Shown here piece after piece: positions 24,231 to 38,700 of a stretch of DNA of 64,000 bases. This stretch comes from Fasciolopsis buskii (lineage: Eukaryota > Platyhelminthes > Trematoda > Plagiorchiida > Fasciolidae), in assembly GCA_008360955.1 (NCBI GenBank), contig LUCM01000822.1, positions 320,798 through 384,797 on the forward strand, read 5' to 3'. The notes beneath the pieces are model-generated. The model ran no database searches and had not been told where the DNA came from. It saw nothing but the letters and a program-made list of their open reading frames with translations. How positions within the stretch are numbered: position 1 is the first letter of the stretch; every line of letters begins with the position of its first letter. Made by a program: the position numbers and the translations under genes.

Positions 24231-27104
24231 GTAAATCAAATCTGAAAGGAACACAAGGTGGTAGACACAGGCCAAAATGTGGTTTCAGATTTAACAGACC
24301 AGAATTCCACAATCTCTATTCATATGATTATAACTGCATCACAAAAAAGTTATTTTAGGCCACGGCATGTATACAGCACAGCGAGTCCGAGAAATAACTG
24401 TCTGATGACTCAAGTAGAAACAAAGATATACCTTTAGTTATGAAAAGGCAATGCATGTAAGAATGAAGTTCAACCTGCGTGGACGCTTGTCTGTCCTCAT
24501 AGGTGCAGAATACAACAGTCAACAGATTTGCCTAAATTTAGTGACTACAGCGCCAGTCAGATGACATATCACTATACAGAGTATTCAACACGACGCAGTT
24601 ACTTACATACTGATTAGTAAACATAATCCATCCTTTTTCTTCGAAACACCCAAAATGTTTTGAGGTAGGTGTACTGTCTAAATCCAATTCAGACAGTGGT
24701 CTTCTTCTAAGCAATCAATAAACTGACCGCGTGTCATTTCTAATAAGTTCTGTGAGATTCTGACTAATGTTTGGTCAATAATGAGTGCTCATTCATTACA
24801 AAATGCGATTTCAGACGTTATATTGGATTTCGGTTAGTCCACCTAACAACTGCTGCGTGGACTCAATGCCTTTAATTCTCCTGTATCGCAAAGAATTGCT
24901 TCTAATAACTTAGAAAATCGATCTACTTGTTCGGGAGACGTTAGATAGTTTGCGAATTAAAAACTGCAACACGAGACTGTGTGATCCAATGGTAAACTAT
25001 GGACTACTGAAATTGGTCTTAGCGACGTAAACATGCCGTTTAGTAGGTGGATTCTGACCACAACACCCGGTGAACTCATCCCCATTTCTTGTACTTGTCC
25101 TTTTATTCCCATTACATATTTTTCCTATGTCAACTCTCCTACTGCTAACACATAACAAGTGACTAAGGTCTGCAGGCCCTTTCCAGAGCTTTCGTCGTAC
25201 TCAGGCTTCCTTCATTGAATTCGTCTATGTTGGAGTCGATTGCTGTGTGCCAGCAGCCCATGACTGTGAAAACTAGTGACTGATAGGTGCGGCATCAGTT
25301 GGTGAATTTCAACAAACTGTTGAGACTCTTCCCGGGTAGAGTAATGGCCAAGGCATCGGGCTCAAAATATGTCATCCTGAGATGTCTTCCTAGTTCACGT
25401 GCGGTGGTTTCTCAATGGCGAGTTTTGCGTTGGGATCGCATGGCGAAATATTTCATAATTATTAAATTCGATTTCTACCATTTTTATTGTTTGGCTATCG
25501 GAGCAGTTGCATCTATTTTCAACTTCCGGACTCAGTCCCGTCCCTCTTTCCGACCAACCCACTACTGGTCCAAACACTTAAAGCTAACAACTCTATTGTG
25601 CTTGGATAATTTTAATTGTTGCCGTCTGTGATTTCGTTCCAACCCGTTTGTATTACGTGAAAAGTTGGTTGACTGGCATTGATCACCGTGGATCGATGCG
25701 ACTGGATCTGTACCAGAAGTGTTGTTAATTTGCACGGTTTTTGAGAGTAATTGTGAACTTAACTCAGCAGATTTTGAACGTTTTGGTTTCACAAATTGAT
25801 CAACGTTTGAGTTTGCTATGAATTTATCGGAAATTTTTGGTGAATGAATCAGGCAACATTCCTAGGACAATAATACTCTGTAAAATTTTCATTCATTTTG
25901 TTCCTCTTTCAGATGCCGACAAATGGATGTATACCTTCGTGTCGAAAGTAATTTAAACTGAAATCGTAGAACGATACGGAATCTTGACATCTGGGTCAGG
26001 CGAATTAGTTTGCTATTCAGTCTATTCCCTGCTGGTTATGGGTGAAAATCAGGCAATAAATATTTACTCGAGGGCAGCAAGTGATAAACAACATTTCTTA
26101 GGAAATTATTTATTACGTGTTGATTAAACAGCGGACTATGTTCGGGTGCCTACATAACACCTATTGTCTTCCTGGCAATTTACCACTTATTTCCGTACGA
26201 GAACGTTAAACGACCTACACAGCAGAGACCAAAATTTTTGACTACTTCTATTAAATGCGTTCTGTCGAATCGGTACAGCACAAACCTAATATATACCCAC
26301 CTGAGAAAGCACGGCTTAAAAAATACAACAAATATGAGCGTTTTGTGGAAGTCGAAAATCATGTTTTTCACACTTTTTTATTTTGACTTCCTCTGTACTT
26401 CCTGCCTCTAACGTGGTGGTCATTTTGAATATCGGCCTGAACCCGACAATAAAATATGGAAATGGTTTACCATACGAATGCGTTTCATCACTCCTTGTCA
26501 AGGCCTCCGAATTCTGCCCTGTGTACTAGGTGATTAACTATAAGAGACAGAACTGAGTTCAGTCCTGGTCCTATTCGCTGACCTTTCTTTTCCATACGAT
26601 TGATATTTCTGATCAACCAGCACTCAGCAATCAACTGGATTACAACTTTGCAAGCTACCTCAACCCATCAAAGTTTCGCGTTATGTTGCTCAGTAAATAA
26701 TGGGGTAAGCGAGTTAGCCAATGCTGTTCTCCGTCCTGATCACATAGGAATCGGTCGAAGTTAAATCCGTATATATCTTGCAAAAGAGCTTGCCTAACAC
26801 ATCCTTTCGATCCCGACAAACCGGAGAGAATTTTGGAACGCATCACAATGCACACCATGTATAATTTTTAGATGAAACATGTTTTTATATATCGTACGTC
26901 TGAGTACACCCAGGTAGCGTGAAATCAAAATAAGTGCAAAATACCGACATGCGTTTTGGTACATCTCAGTGAAATTCAGGCGCTCGGTAAACTGCGAGAA
27001 TGTAACTAATTCCAAAAGGTTAATTTAATCCATTCTGCTGGTGGAAGAAATCAGTTTGTAATGTGCACCTGAATTCTTGAAGCGACATTATTTATTTGAA
27101 TTTT
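24231..27104. other. No recognised gene
   Basis: The first part could hold the missing 5' portion of the LINE, but no endonuclease motif was found. A 114-codon plus frame (25287-25631) contains a tRNA box A-like stretch (AATGGCCAAGGCATCGGG) without a matching box B. Nothing else is recognised. Confidence 0.5.
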
Positions 27105-27280
27105 TTGACCGGAGGTGGTCAAGTGTCTTAAACGTCCACCACTGGGAGGGTCGGCAGTTCGAATCCTGGAACAGCCAGTCACCTTAGTTTCACAGGCGAC
27201 TCGGCTTCGTCCAGCTTGCTGTCACATCTGCTCTAGTGTGACCTCTACGCCGCGCCCCAGATTGAAATTCGGTTAAAGAC
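27105..27280 (+). mobile_element. tRNA-derived SINE-like element
   Basis: A tRNA-like head carries a pol III box A-like sequence (about 27115-27127, GTGGTCAAGTGTC) and a near-perfect box B (27156-27166, AGTTCGAATCC), spaced as in a tRNA. The stretch before box B, GGGAGGGTCGGC, matches the variable-loop/T-stem pattern seen in the other units of this window. No cloverleaf with a credible anticodon stem can be drawn, so it is not a functional tRNA. A GC-richer body follows to about 27280. SINEs of this kind are transcribed by RNA polymerase III and moved by LINE enzymes. Confidence 0.6.
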
Positions 27281-30200
27281 TAGTAAGGAAAACGTGGTCG
27301 TTTTGTGTAAATGGATCTCGTTCCTTATCGGTCAAAGGGGAACTAACAGATGTTTTATAGAGGAAAACAGAACCCAATGCTTAGTAGATAGTCCTAGTTC
27401 TTGTTCAGAACGAACCAAAAAGATCGGCCAAGCCTGTCTTGCAAAAAAGCATTTGAAAAATCTTTGCCAGGGCGATGTCTGGCACAGAGAGCTCTAGAAA
27501 TATGAAACCACTGTTCCAATGTCTACAATTTCAGCTGTAAGATGGCGAATTTTAACGTTCGAAAATCTTTGAAGCCCCGTTTTGTTCTTTTGGTATGCAG
27601 CTGGCTTTATCAAAGTTTAGCGGGTCGAAAATGGAGTGCGGTACTGTCAAATGTTTATACATCAGAAAAATACATCGCTGTTCTGTATCACGAAGTGTCC
27701 TACTAAAAGAACAAAAGACGATTTCGTACACATAAATTCAATTTTGCATGGATTGCTCTACCGGAACTAAACTCTTGGGACGCACAACTCCAGAACCCGA
27801 GCGACCATGAAAGGTACATCAATCGGTAGCAGAAGCGTTAAGGTGCACGAAACGTCGATTGCCAGACCGATGACAAAACCCACCACGCAGTAGTTAAGGA
27901 AATCGTCTATATTCACCCGTAAACAAACGACTGTCTGCAGTCAAACACAGGGCTAAATTGGTACTTTTTACACAAAGTACAAGCTTCACTGCAATTTGTG
28001 AAAGTAGAATGTTAATAGAAAGTTTTATTGTCTTTTGTTGTCGGATTTAACAGGAAAAGTGATAACGGTAACAGCTAGCTAAAATCAGGACTGTTAATTC
28101 GGTCCATTATGGCGGTGTTGACATTTTTGATGTTGTACATAGTCAGGTATTCTATTTGGTATAAAAATAATGTCTCGCTATGCCAGGAAAAAACTAAAAC
28201 GTTTGTTTCCTTATGTTTGAAGCTGTCAATTTGGGGCGCTGTCCAGACAAGTGTACAATATTAACTGGGTGACCGTGAAAAAAAACAAATTAACTGGGAA
28301 TTTCAAAAACAGACGGTAAATCCAAACGAAAATGTTTTGATGCATACTATAAAGACAGCCGGTAAAAAAATACAACAGAGGTGAAAATAAAACAGTTGCG
28401 TCCTTTCTCTAAAAATGAATCAAATTTTGATACAAAATTAAAAATACTGTCAAGAAAAACCACAGATTAGCTTTATTTCGCACGTTATTCAGCTCGCAGC
28501 ATCAATAGTTTACCGTGACAAATATTTCCATGTGATGATAGTCTCCATTATTTTAATCTTGACATAAAAACACGAATTCCAAAGCAAACGTTTTCTTGCG
28601 TTGATTTATTCTGTAGCTTTTGTATATAAAACTGGAATTTCATAGTCAGAGTAAGTCATGGGAAATTTTGAGCTGACAGATAACTAAGCACAGACCCTTT
28701 TGTCTACATCGGCCTGCTTAATTCGCCCCTTTCAAATCGTTGAAGTAAAGACTTTATGGTTAGCATAATAAACTGTTAGATTTTGAAGATATTAGAATTA
28801 TTCTCAAATAAAACAAAGTTTGTGGGAACTGCTGGCGATAAAGTTACAACGCGTTGCACGCAAAAACATTACAAAAATACCGAGGTCAATAAAACCGTGT
28901 ACAGTTAGTCCAATGGAGTTTCACATGGGCCAATAGTCAGCGAAAACACTGGCATAACGCTTAGGCCGATGCTGTAATTGATTGACCTGCTCTACGAAAA
29001 TGCATAAAAATCGTTGCCAGCAAATTAATACTACTACACAGAATTCTTCAAAAACTTAGCTTCAGTGACATCTGGGAATTAGTGGAAACCATCAGAGGCC
29101 AAAACTACACTAGAGGTGACAACGCGATCTCCGTGACATGAGTATTTTTGTTCACCATTGTGCTAATCTTGTGGAGACATCCACAGTAATTACAAAGACA
29201 CAGAAACTAGGCAACTGGAAAAAATATTCCACGGACATGGTTGAAAGAATTCATGTTCAAATGTCAAGAAGCCACAATTAGACCCACTCCCATAGGGCGT
29301 ATACATGACGAAGTTAATGTTGAGGGAAAGCATGGCATTCAAAGAATGACGTTAACCCAAGCTGCGTACACGGGATATTTTTACTCATGATTACAGGAAT
29401 GTACTGATTTAGAAAAGAAGACAAATGAATGCAGTCAACCAAACAACTCCATCCAGTTAAAAATATATGGTGTAAATTATAGCTAGTTCGCTATTCCAGG
29501 CGTAGGACTACACAATTATCCAAAAAGAACCGCAGGACAAACACGACACAGGAAGCTTAAATAGCCGTGTTAAGACATTAACATTTTAATTTTCATATTT
29601 GTTAGACGAGAAAGAAACGTTGTTCAAAGTATTGCTCGATGTACAGAAAGAAATCGTCTCATATGAGATACTATGATAGGAATTGTACAAATTTAAAAAC
29701 CTATCCTGAAAGAACATTCACATCGTCCTTTAAATGAAAACGCTCCATTGACCAAAGTAGAACCCTAATAAAAATGCCGCTAATGATTTTCATCCGTTTA
29801 CCATCCAAACGGGACCTCATATCACACCGATGTATAGGACATCCAAGACAAGCAGTTGATGAAACGTTTAACTCAGCCCATTTGTCATTGAATTTCAGGC
29901 ACTTCGGTTATCGGATTTTTTGACTGAATTACAGCACCGAAGGTGACAAACTAAGTGATAATATGTTGAAGGCGGTACGTATGAGACACGATCCACTTTG
30001 GTCGAGTATTATGACAACTATCCTAAAAACCTAAGCGAGATTGCCCACGCTTAGAAGAAAGGTAAGTGTTGTTCTTGGACACCTGGTAAACACAGACCAT
30101 AAATTCAATGTTTAATTGACATTCCAGATCGTATATCTAGTAATTCATACATTAAACGGACACATCCGTATGCACTTAGAAGCACTATAGACCCTGGGAT

Positions 30201-33200
30201 TTACCTTTCCATGCACATTCTGAGGACAAAGAATAAACACATCCTTGCCTTAAAATTACCATGTTTGAAAGTGAACCATTATCCGCATTTAGTTGTCCCC
30301 AGACATGTGACGGAAGCTTTTCAGCCGTGTCAATATGAAGCCACGCACTCGTTATAGATTTTTCGTTTCTAGACAGACGTGTATTTTACTCATCGAACCG
30401 ACTACTTCCGCGATGTGTGATGGCTAAAGTCTGGATCATGGAAAACTACTGCTTGTCCCATAACGTATGCCATATTCTACTGAAACGAGAATCGTGATCG
30501 AGGGTTTTAGTTTTCCACGCCCGTTTTATGGACCGGTTTTATTTGTTAAACGGTTGAGATTATTACAGGCAAGGGAAGTGATATGTGGGAGAGTGTCATC
30601 AGCTCGTTTCCTAGAACAAGACAAAAGATAAGGGATTATTTTACAAAACTGTCAACTACAGACTGTATTTATACTTATTCTGAAAAGCTTTCACTATCAA
30701 AACTACAGATCGAATGATTTGGTTCTCAGTTGTCTTTGCTGTCAGTAACAATATAATTCGCAAATTACTTTGCACAGGACAAGATTCACATATGAAACTG
30801 TTCGGATCACATAGGAACTAAAGGTGATTAACGCGCAAGATTGTTGTTAATCAATATATCTATTTTACCGAGTTGATAATCAGAGTATATTTTTTTCTTG
30901 AACAGTAAATGAACTGGTATCTAAATATCCTCCAGTGTTTGCATAATACCTGGTAGCACCCGTACGCTTTTTGAATATAGTGTGAAGTTATTCTTCCTAC
31001 GAATAAAACAAATGTCCCCTGGACATTCTAGTGGCTTGGCGACTTAGAATGCGCACACACACACCTGTCGCGACAAATCGTGTTTGTCTAATTTGAAACC
31101 CTTGTGATGTAAGCTTGTCGAAGAAATTAGTTAGAGTCACATTGCAAAATGAACAAAATTTCGCTGTATGACCCGACATTAAATGCCTAAAATGTTTCAG
31201 CCTGAAAGAAAATATCTCCTCTTATCACCTTGGCGTCTACAATGCCATAATCCATTCATTGGCTCGTTTTAAGTACCTTAACGTCTTGTGCCATAGATGG
31301 TTCGATAAGCAGACAGACAAAGTTAACCTTCGTGTGATCGGAACTTTACCGTAAACAATATTTTCCACAATATTATTCAAAGCAAACAATGCTGGCACAC
31401 CTAGTTGGTTGTTATATATTGTGTTCCACTTGGACGAAAATAAGTGGGTCCTCCTTGTAACTGACCAAGTACGGCGTTATTATGATTGCTCATTTGGTAC
31501 TAATAAATTGAAGCATGGAATAGTAAAATGTTATCGTTACGGTTGGTAAAAAGACCTCTGGACAATGTGCATAGCGCGACTAGCAAAGGGGAATCAGCAA
31601 CCAACGTAATATTTCCAGTATGATACCAAACTACTTAGTCTTTCTAATGTAAAGTCCCTCAGGACAGTCACGAAAGGACTGAATATGGGTTGCTTCAGTC
31701 AAAATTTGAATCTTGAAGACTTCAGGAGAGCAGAAACGGAACCTTTATAAAAACCTAGCAATCACAGTAGATGAAGCCGAATAATGTAGTTTCCACTTTG
31801 GAAATCCCCCTTATCCCAGGAGATGGATAAATAGTAATTAAAGATTAATCGTTTTTGCTCTTGTGAAATCGCATGCAACTTGAGCGGAAAAAATGTTCCA
31901 CTATCATCAGCAGTGCACAATATTCCAAAGAAAAATATTTTGATGTTTTTTACAACGTTGCATTAAGTAAAATATCTTTGCTCTGAAGCCGTTAGCATGT
32001 TTAATTGTGCGACAGTACAAGATAAAACCTGCCAGAATATCGAACTGAGAGAAAATCCGATACGAGCCACGGTGTACGATGCCCCGCATTAGGAGGTTTT
32101 CTTATACAAACAACCTGAGATGCACGAAATTTCAAAATTGCAATTAAATTCAGCACGCATTTTTTTCTTTCAAGCATTCCGTAAATGTTTTACAACCGCT
32201 AAAATCAGGAGGATAATAGGCGTGTTCACACTGTTGCATCAGAATGAGACAACCATTTGGTTTTTGGCTAAACTGAATTTTGTGCAAGGGATTCCGGCAG
32301 CCTTTTATTGTTCTTATAAAACCTCGTGTTCTTGCTTTACCTTAGAGATTTTTGTATTCCAGACGTGCCTTTTATTACTTTTGTTCCTCAATGCCAAAAC
32401 AATTGAGGATGCATTCAGTCGAAAGGTCTTCGCTGCAAATTTAGAAAAACTGATTGCTTGTAAGCTATTTTATTCTGATTTGCATTGTACCTCACTCGGG
32501 CATTCTAATGTAGATATTGTTGTTGGCAGCTCGTCACGTTGTCACGGCAACAAAATACGATTTACCGACATGCACCAACACGATTTAGTGTTACCGGCTC
32601 CCCAGGAAATGGTGATGTGAAAGTGCCTTTTGCTGGGAGTTTGATCTCTTTTACAACACCGAGGAATTAGCTAACATAGATGTGGAATTTTTATCTTATG
32701 AAAAGTTTTTTATTCATTAAGGTTTGACTATGACTGAAATAGTGAATAACGAATGGATTTCTGCAACTTTGTGTGTTAGTTAGCCTCATTGAACCATCAA
32801 TTTCTCCCCTCTGTGTAGGTCTATACAGGCATTCGCTCATCTTTTTTAGCCAGCTTTAACTGGGTAGCCCGCATTTACCTACTCTTACTTGACCGTGTCA
32901 GACACTAGGACCATGGGCTCTTGTTTTCCCTTGAGGCCTTTATGAAACACCTTAAATACAATTGGAACGAACGCTAATTCAGAAAAAAAATAGTGGAATG
33001 ATCAATGTCTTTGGTAGAATGCACGCTTCTTTTTTCTGTTCGACTCTTATTCATTAATTCAGTGAACACGGAAGCATTTATGTGCTATCCACTATCCGGT
33101 GCATCCGTACATCCTTTTATTTTATCATACCGGAATCGCACTGGCCTTAGCGTTTTAAGGGCCTCATGCCGTGTGCAACGTGCCTCGAACTTGCAAATGA

Positions 33201-35418
33201 GCTAGACTGTTCGACCAAGTAGTACTGATAGCCATTCTTCGAGCGTCAGTTTGTAGTTCTTTGCTGCTACAGTATTGCATTTTGTTCCAGATTAGTCCTT
33301 GAATATGAGTGCATTATTTGTTTCTGCACTAAACATAAGCAGCTGGACATGGAGGATTTAATATAAACTGTTTTACCTTTTTTGAAAATGAGTTTCGCGA
33401 CATGGAATCATGTTTCCGTGTAGCTCAGATAAAACGTTTTCGCTTGGTAATCGTCCCATCCAGCTAAAAAATCTACTGAATCCAGGATTGGAACATGCTT
33501 GTTTAGAGTTGTGAACCTGCTAATTGCATAGCTTTCATAACGATAGATTAATTGAATATTTTAGGCACATCATGACCGTGATGAATTACGTCATTAAGTC
33601 AGCACACGATTGGCGGCATATTGACCGCATGTGATGCAAGTCAAAAAATAAAGGAACAGTAGCAGGCAAATAAAAATAAATTGAAAGACTACTCTGTCGA
33701 ATTCCGTATTTCACTCGTTATTTTACACGTTTAATCAGTCGCCAACGATTTGATCACCAATCCCATGTGGAATTGAAGATTCATGGACTTTTAATTAAAA
33801 TCTGTCGCCTGCCAACTGACCGGATTGCAATGACCACTCGGAGGACGAGAAGATACTGGGACTGCGGCTCCTGCACAGAAAACTGTATTTTTTATTTAGC
33901 TCGGTTTATTGCGCTTTTGTGAATTTCTATACACTTTAACGGGGAAATACAAGCTGTCGACAGATTTGGTAAATCCCCTTGGGGCATTTATGACTCAGTG
34001 ATATTAGATTGCTTCTAGAGTCAGGATTAATAAATTCCGTGAATTTACTTGATACAGTAACTCTGGAAAAAGCCGTTAGTCAGACGGTAAACAAACGAAG
34101 TTAAGTTTGTAATGAACTGGGTTTACGCAGGCAACCATTTTAAAATTGAGCTTAGCATTAACTGAATACCTTGTCCCTGTGCTTAGAATCAGAAGCAAAT
34201 GATACAAATTAACCGGCTATGAATTTCTGGCAAAAACGTAGAATGCCACTCGCTGCAGAAACTCCTGAACAGAGGGGAACTGATATCTTTCCATTTTTAC
34301 GGGAAAACCATTATACTGAATTATGGCAGGTCGATTTTATAAAGCTCCAGACGACTTATAAAGGGTATTTTCAACCTCCGTGCCCAAATGCAACCAGTCA
34401 TTAGATTAGAAGTTCGCCTAAAACTAGGTGGAATTGTCTTCAAAAAACAGTGCGCACTGAGAAAGAATAGCCTGAAGCAACATTGCGCATTTTATACTCT
34501 CCTAGACGAAATAAAACTATTCTTCTTCGTGTTATTTTGACTGAGCGGCACCGTTATTTCATGCCTGCCGCTTATTTTATTTATTAGGCAAAAACGATTT
34601 ACACATTGATAGGCCCACTAGTTGTAATGCAATGCATTTAATACAGCCAAAGATTGAAGCATTTTTGTTTTATCCACTTTTAGCCTATTTTACTACGAAG
34701 TTTGAACACTTGGGCGTTGCAACAACCAGAAAAATAAGCTCTTCCCTTTTGGTAACAGTTAATGTTTGCACTTTTCACAACACCGATTATGAAATCAATA
34801 AAATAATACGGTTTTGAATTACCCAAACAACTTCCCGTTCCTTTGTTAGTTTGGACAAATTCTAACAAGAACAATCACGCAAATCGAGCAGCAGATGATT
34901 AAATGAAAACACTAATTAGTTGGAACCTTTTCGCTTGCCCTGTTAGTCGGACGTGGCTAAACTGTTTGTCTGGGTCCTGTGCACCATTGGAGCAAACACT
35001 CCCACAGAATGCAAAGCACTTCACAAAATGCGGAATGGTGCTTTTGTTTTTCTTTCTCGTCCTTTTTTATGCGTTTGACGTGTACATTTGCGGAATAGTT
35101 TCCGAGTTTCAATACGAAAAGAAACGGTACAAAACATCAAAAACCAAAGTACCAATCATTTTTACCGTGCCTTGAATGGTACAAAAACTGGAAGGCAAAG
35201 ACATTTAAGAACAGGATACATGTAAGCACTAAATGACATAACAAGTGATAACAAAAGCCATTTTAATGTAGACGACTAGGCTGTTCACAGACCATAAGGC
35301 AGCTGGATCGTGCAAATACAGCCTACCATAGAAATTTAAATTTTCCCGAATCAATTCATTCTTAATGCTGTGCTGCACTCATATGCGTACTGGAATGGAT
35401 ATGCTGCAAAGCCACTAG
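27281..35418. other. No recognised gene
   Basis: This is an 8.1-kb stretch with almost no open frame over 60 codons between 27.5 and 32 kb, the emptiest part of the window. The exceptions are the unrecognised 166-codon frame at 32.1 kb and a 90-codon ATG frame at 34903-35175 with one hydrophobic segment (MVLLFFFLVLFYAF). A short CA repeat is at 31053-31064. Confidence 0.6.
32120..32620 (+). other. 166-codon open frame, unrecognised
   Basis: This ATG-initiated frame is one of the two longest in the window. The protein would be rich in F, L, C and K, with a hydrophobic run around residues 78-91 (TCLLLLLFLNA) that could span a membrane. No domain or signature motif is recognised, and the opposite strand gives no better candidate. 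A random frame of this length is unlikely but possible in 64 kb of A+T-rich DNA. It could be an unrecognised small gene or chance. Confidence 0.15.
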
Positions 35419-35733
35419 GCCCCGCTAAAAGAGGACAGGAGGAACCGTCAACCATGTTTCGTAAACTTGAAATGCCAGGGAACCAGAAAAGGTTCCACAT
35501 GTTCAGGTTTGGATGGGTTCACAAAATTTACATGTAAATGCGAGGAACCTGCACGGAGATTTTGTGGTGCATTTTCCTCAACAGGATTAACTAATTTAAG
35601 TCGGGGAAACAAAAAATATCTTCATATTCTGACCGCAGAATACGCGGTTACGAGTCGACAAATACCAATTCAAATAGAACAGGTTATAACATTAGATGCC
35701 AATCTCCACAGAAGGTTTACATGTTGCTGAATT
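35419..35733 (+). CDS. Possible EGF-like exon
   Basis: A frame that opens after a stop at 35416-35418 encodes six cysteines spaced C-x5-C-x8-C-x10-C-x-C-x7-C, with codons at 35455, 35473, 35500, 35533, 35539 and 35563. The core reads KGSTCSGLDGFTKFTCKC. This matches the EGF-like fold signature (G-x-x-C before the third strand, F-x-C-x-C after it), although the last loop is one residue short and lacks the usual glycine. EGF modules occur in extracellular or secreted proteins. There is no start codon, so this would be an internal exon; a weak acceptor-like CACTAG precedes it. The frame then continues, less convincingly, to a stop at about 35728. Confidence 0.35.
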
Positions 35734-38700
35734 CTCAGGTTTTCTAAAAGCGATCGGAATCTTGATAATTAAAAATGATGCCCCTAAACGTATTTGCGTA
35801 CAAAGCATAGCGGTCGCTCTAAGTGCAAATAACTGAACTTTGAGAACTGAAGACACTGTTTAAGTAGGAGTTGCCATAAGTGGATGGTAATGGCGTCGTT
35901 CTTTGTGATTCTCACTGAGGGTAACATCCACTAAATCTCCCAGTCCATCAGTTCGTTACACATTTCCCGTTTATTCAATTTAATCCAATTATGATTCTAC
36001 CATTTGTAAGTGCAAATGGATATAACAGTGGTGACCCTATGAATACATACAAAATATTTAGGGTTATAAAAAACAACCCAGTTTGAGTGCTTAAACTGCA
36101 AACCGCTTCTTCCATGTTCGATTTAGCCAGATTCATATAGAACATTGAGTTTATTAGCAACACCGGCGGTCATATTCAGGAAAATAATGGTTTCTAAATC
36201 AGTGTGATTAATGGACAAAACCTGTTTGTCCTAGGTCTTATTCTCTATAGCAATGTTGCTATATTGTGGCTAGCGAACCATGGCAGGTAAATGGTTTGAT
36301 GTTCTGCGACGCTGAAGGTCATAGTGACGTCACTGCCGTTTTTCTAAGGATTTTGATAGAGGAGATAAAAACTTCCCAAATGTTATCAGCTAATCAGTTT
36401 AAATTGTCATATGTTAGACTTCTAATTGAGTTTGTTTCAGAAACCACTGATAATACTAATAAACTAGTTAATTTATAAGCCAACATAAAGTTCATCCTAA
36501 AATTGTACAACTAACTAAAGCGTTTTTGTCAGGTTGGGTAACTTCATTCCTAAAGTGTGAAAGCGAATATTCGAAAAATGCTATCAAATTGAAATTTCGC
36601 CACAACAGGGATAAGAAATCACAAGCAAAATTTTGTAAGCTGTGAAATTCTAAGCAGGCGAGCTCTTTCGCCTGTACCATACGTGATGCCACGTGCATTC
36701 TTTTCACTGCCGGTGAAAACGCAAACTTATTTTCGGAAATGTGGCTTTTGCCCGGGGTAAAAAAACTCGTGAAATGTCGGCGCAGGCAACAGTCAAAGTA
36801 GCCAATGCGCAATGCAAAGTATTTCTGCGGAGACCACGAGAAGGCTGTTTTCGACCGGCACGATTCTTCTTGCTTTAGAACTAAACAGCGCTCCTTTTTT
36901 ACCGATTTTCATCGAATTTTAAACTGTCTCAGTCTTCCATATCCTATTCGTTTTGGTAAATTGTGCGAAAGCTTGCAAGAAGTGCATTCGAACAAACTAC
37001 AGCCGCAACTTTTGAAAACATATGCACCTACAAATAACACCCGTCAAACCGAAGACGGATGGATGTATGAGATACACGACTGCTTCCGTCTGGAAGTGAC
37101 TCGTTCTTGAATTCAGCAAATTTTCAGGAAACCAGTAGATCGTTGAGACCAAATTCACCCCAATTGAGCTAAGTTAAACAAGGTAAATAAGTCACTTTTG
37201 ATAAGCGCTGGGAGCGCAATGTCGTTTTGCAAACAATTTCACAATAGGGTAATAATTATTAATTTATCCTAAAAATGGTTACCAATATGAACCCGACAGA
37301 TGTGCAACTTCAAAATCTGTTCTACCTACGTTTCATTCAAAGTCCAGAATTTCAAACTACCACCAATAGATGCCAATTAACGCATTTATGCATATTGCAT
37401 TTATATACATAACTGTTCGTTAAATTTCCAATGAAAATATTTCTCTAAATTTCTCAATGAATAGTTGATCAACTCCTGAAAACTAAATGCAGTTTGCTTT
37501 GTGAATGATACTTTAATGAGTTTATTACTTTGTTGGCACCGCCATATAAAGACGCTGGAAGGAGGCATCTCACTGGAAATGTACTAGTTCTCTAGGGAAC
37601 AAAGTCATACAGCTTAAACTACCTTAGCTAGTGGTAAACATTTCGAAAAAAATGATTCCGCCACATGGAACAATGTCGTCAGAAACTGTGTTGTCTTGAT
37701 GTTTTCCCAAATATGTTCCAGAAATTAGGTACCAACTAGGCCGACATATCCTGAGTACTGCGATTTAATATCCACAATAAATGTTAGGGTGTTTCATCCA
37801 AATGTCTCCTGATGAGAGTTGGGGAGTTTGCGTAACGCATAACGTTGGTTAATTGGATTCGAAGGAATGGAGATAGTAGGGAGGTCTCCCAAGGGCGTGG
37901 CATATTGGACACGTAATTACCCCGATTTCTGACGTGACAGTGATACACAGGTTTGAGAACAGTAAGTGGCGAACAGCTTCATTAGTGTTACAACAAATAA
38001 TTGCGTTGGTTTAGTAAAGAAAACAGCTTTTGATCGCTAGAAAAGGAATGTATCCTGATAATCATTCAAGCCAATTTCTTGGAATATAAATTTTAGGGTT
38101 TGGACAACCAGCAAATATCATGTTAACAAACAACTCAGAAGTGCTACACTTCCACAGTTGTGTTATCTATCGACAAAAACATTGCACAAAAACGTTTTTC
38201 CGAGATTGCGTAATCAAAATTTGCGGTGAAAATCTATCCTTCTTGAAAATGAAAACGCTCGAAATACATAAGAGCAACTGGAATGCCAAATTTGGGTCAA
38301 ACAATTTTTTTCTTTGCGATACTCGAATACCTACCGACAGGTGAACAAATGTTTCTCAAATCCGGTTTTAGCGTCTCTCTTGGCCGATAACATCATTCCG
38401 GTGAATAGCAGAGTCGTACACTGGTCAACTCTTTCACTCTCGTCTCTAATGATTCACATGATATTTTAGCGGGATGCAAGTATTATCCTTGATGGTTTAA
38501 AAACTTAGGGATAAGTCTACTGAGAACTGTAAATCAGGTTTTCCTTGGTTTCGTGCCTCGCGCTGCGTGATTATGATCCTTTCCTGGCTCAAATTTTGTC
38601 AGAACTCGTAATTTTGTTTGATTTGCGCGTCGACATTGATTTCACTAGCCTGCATTAGGAATCACCTGCAGGCTCGATGGCATTCATTTGTTTAATAAAA

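Noticed and set aside
25330..25450. tRNA box A-like sequence (AATGGCCAAGGCATCGGG)
   Set aside because: No box B at tRNA-like spacing and no body shared with the SINE-like units.
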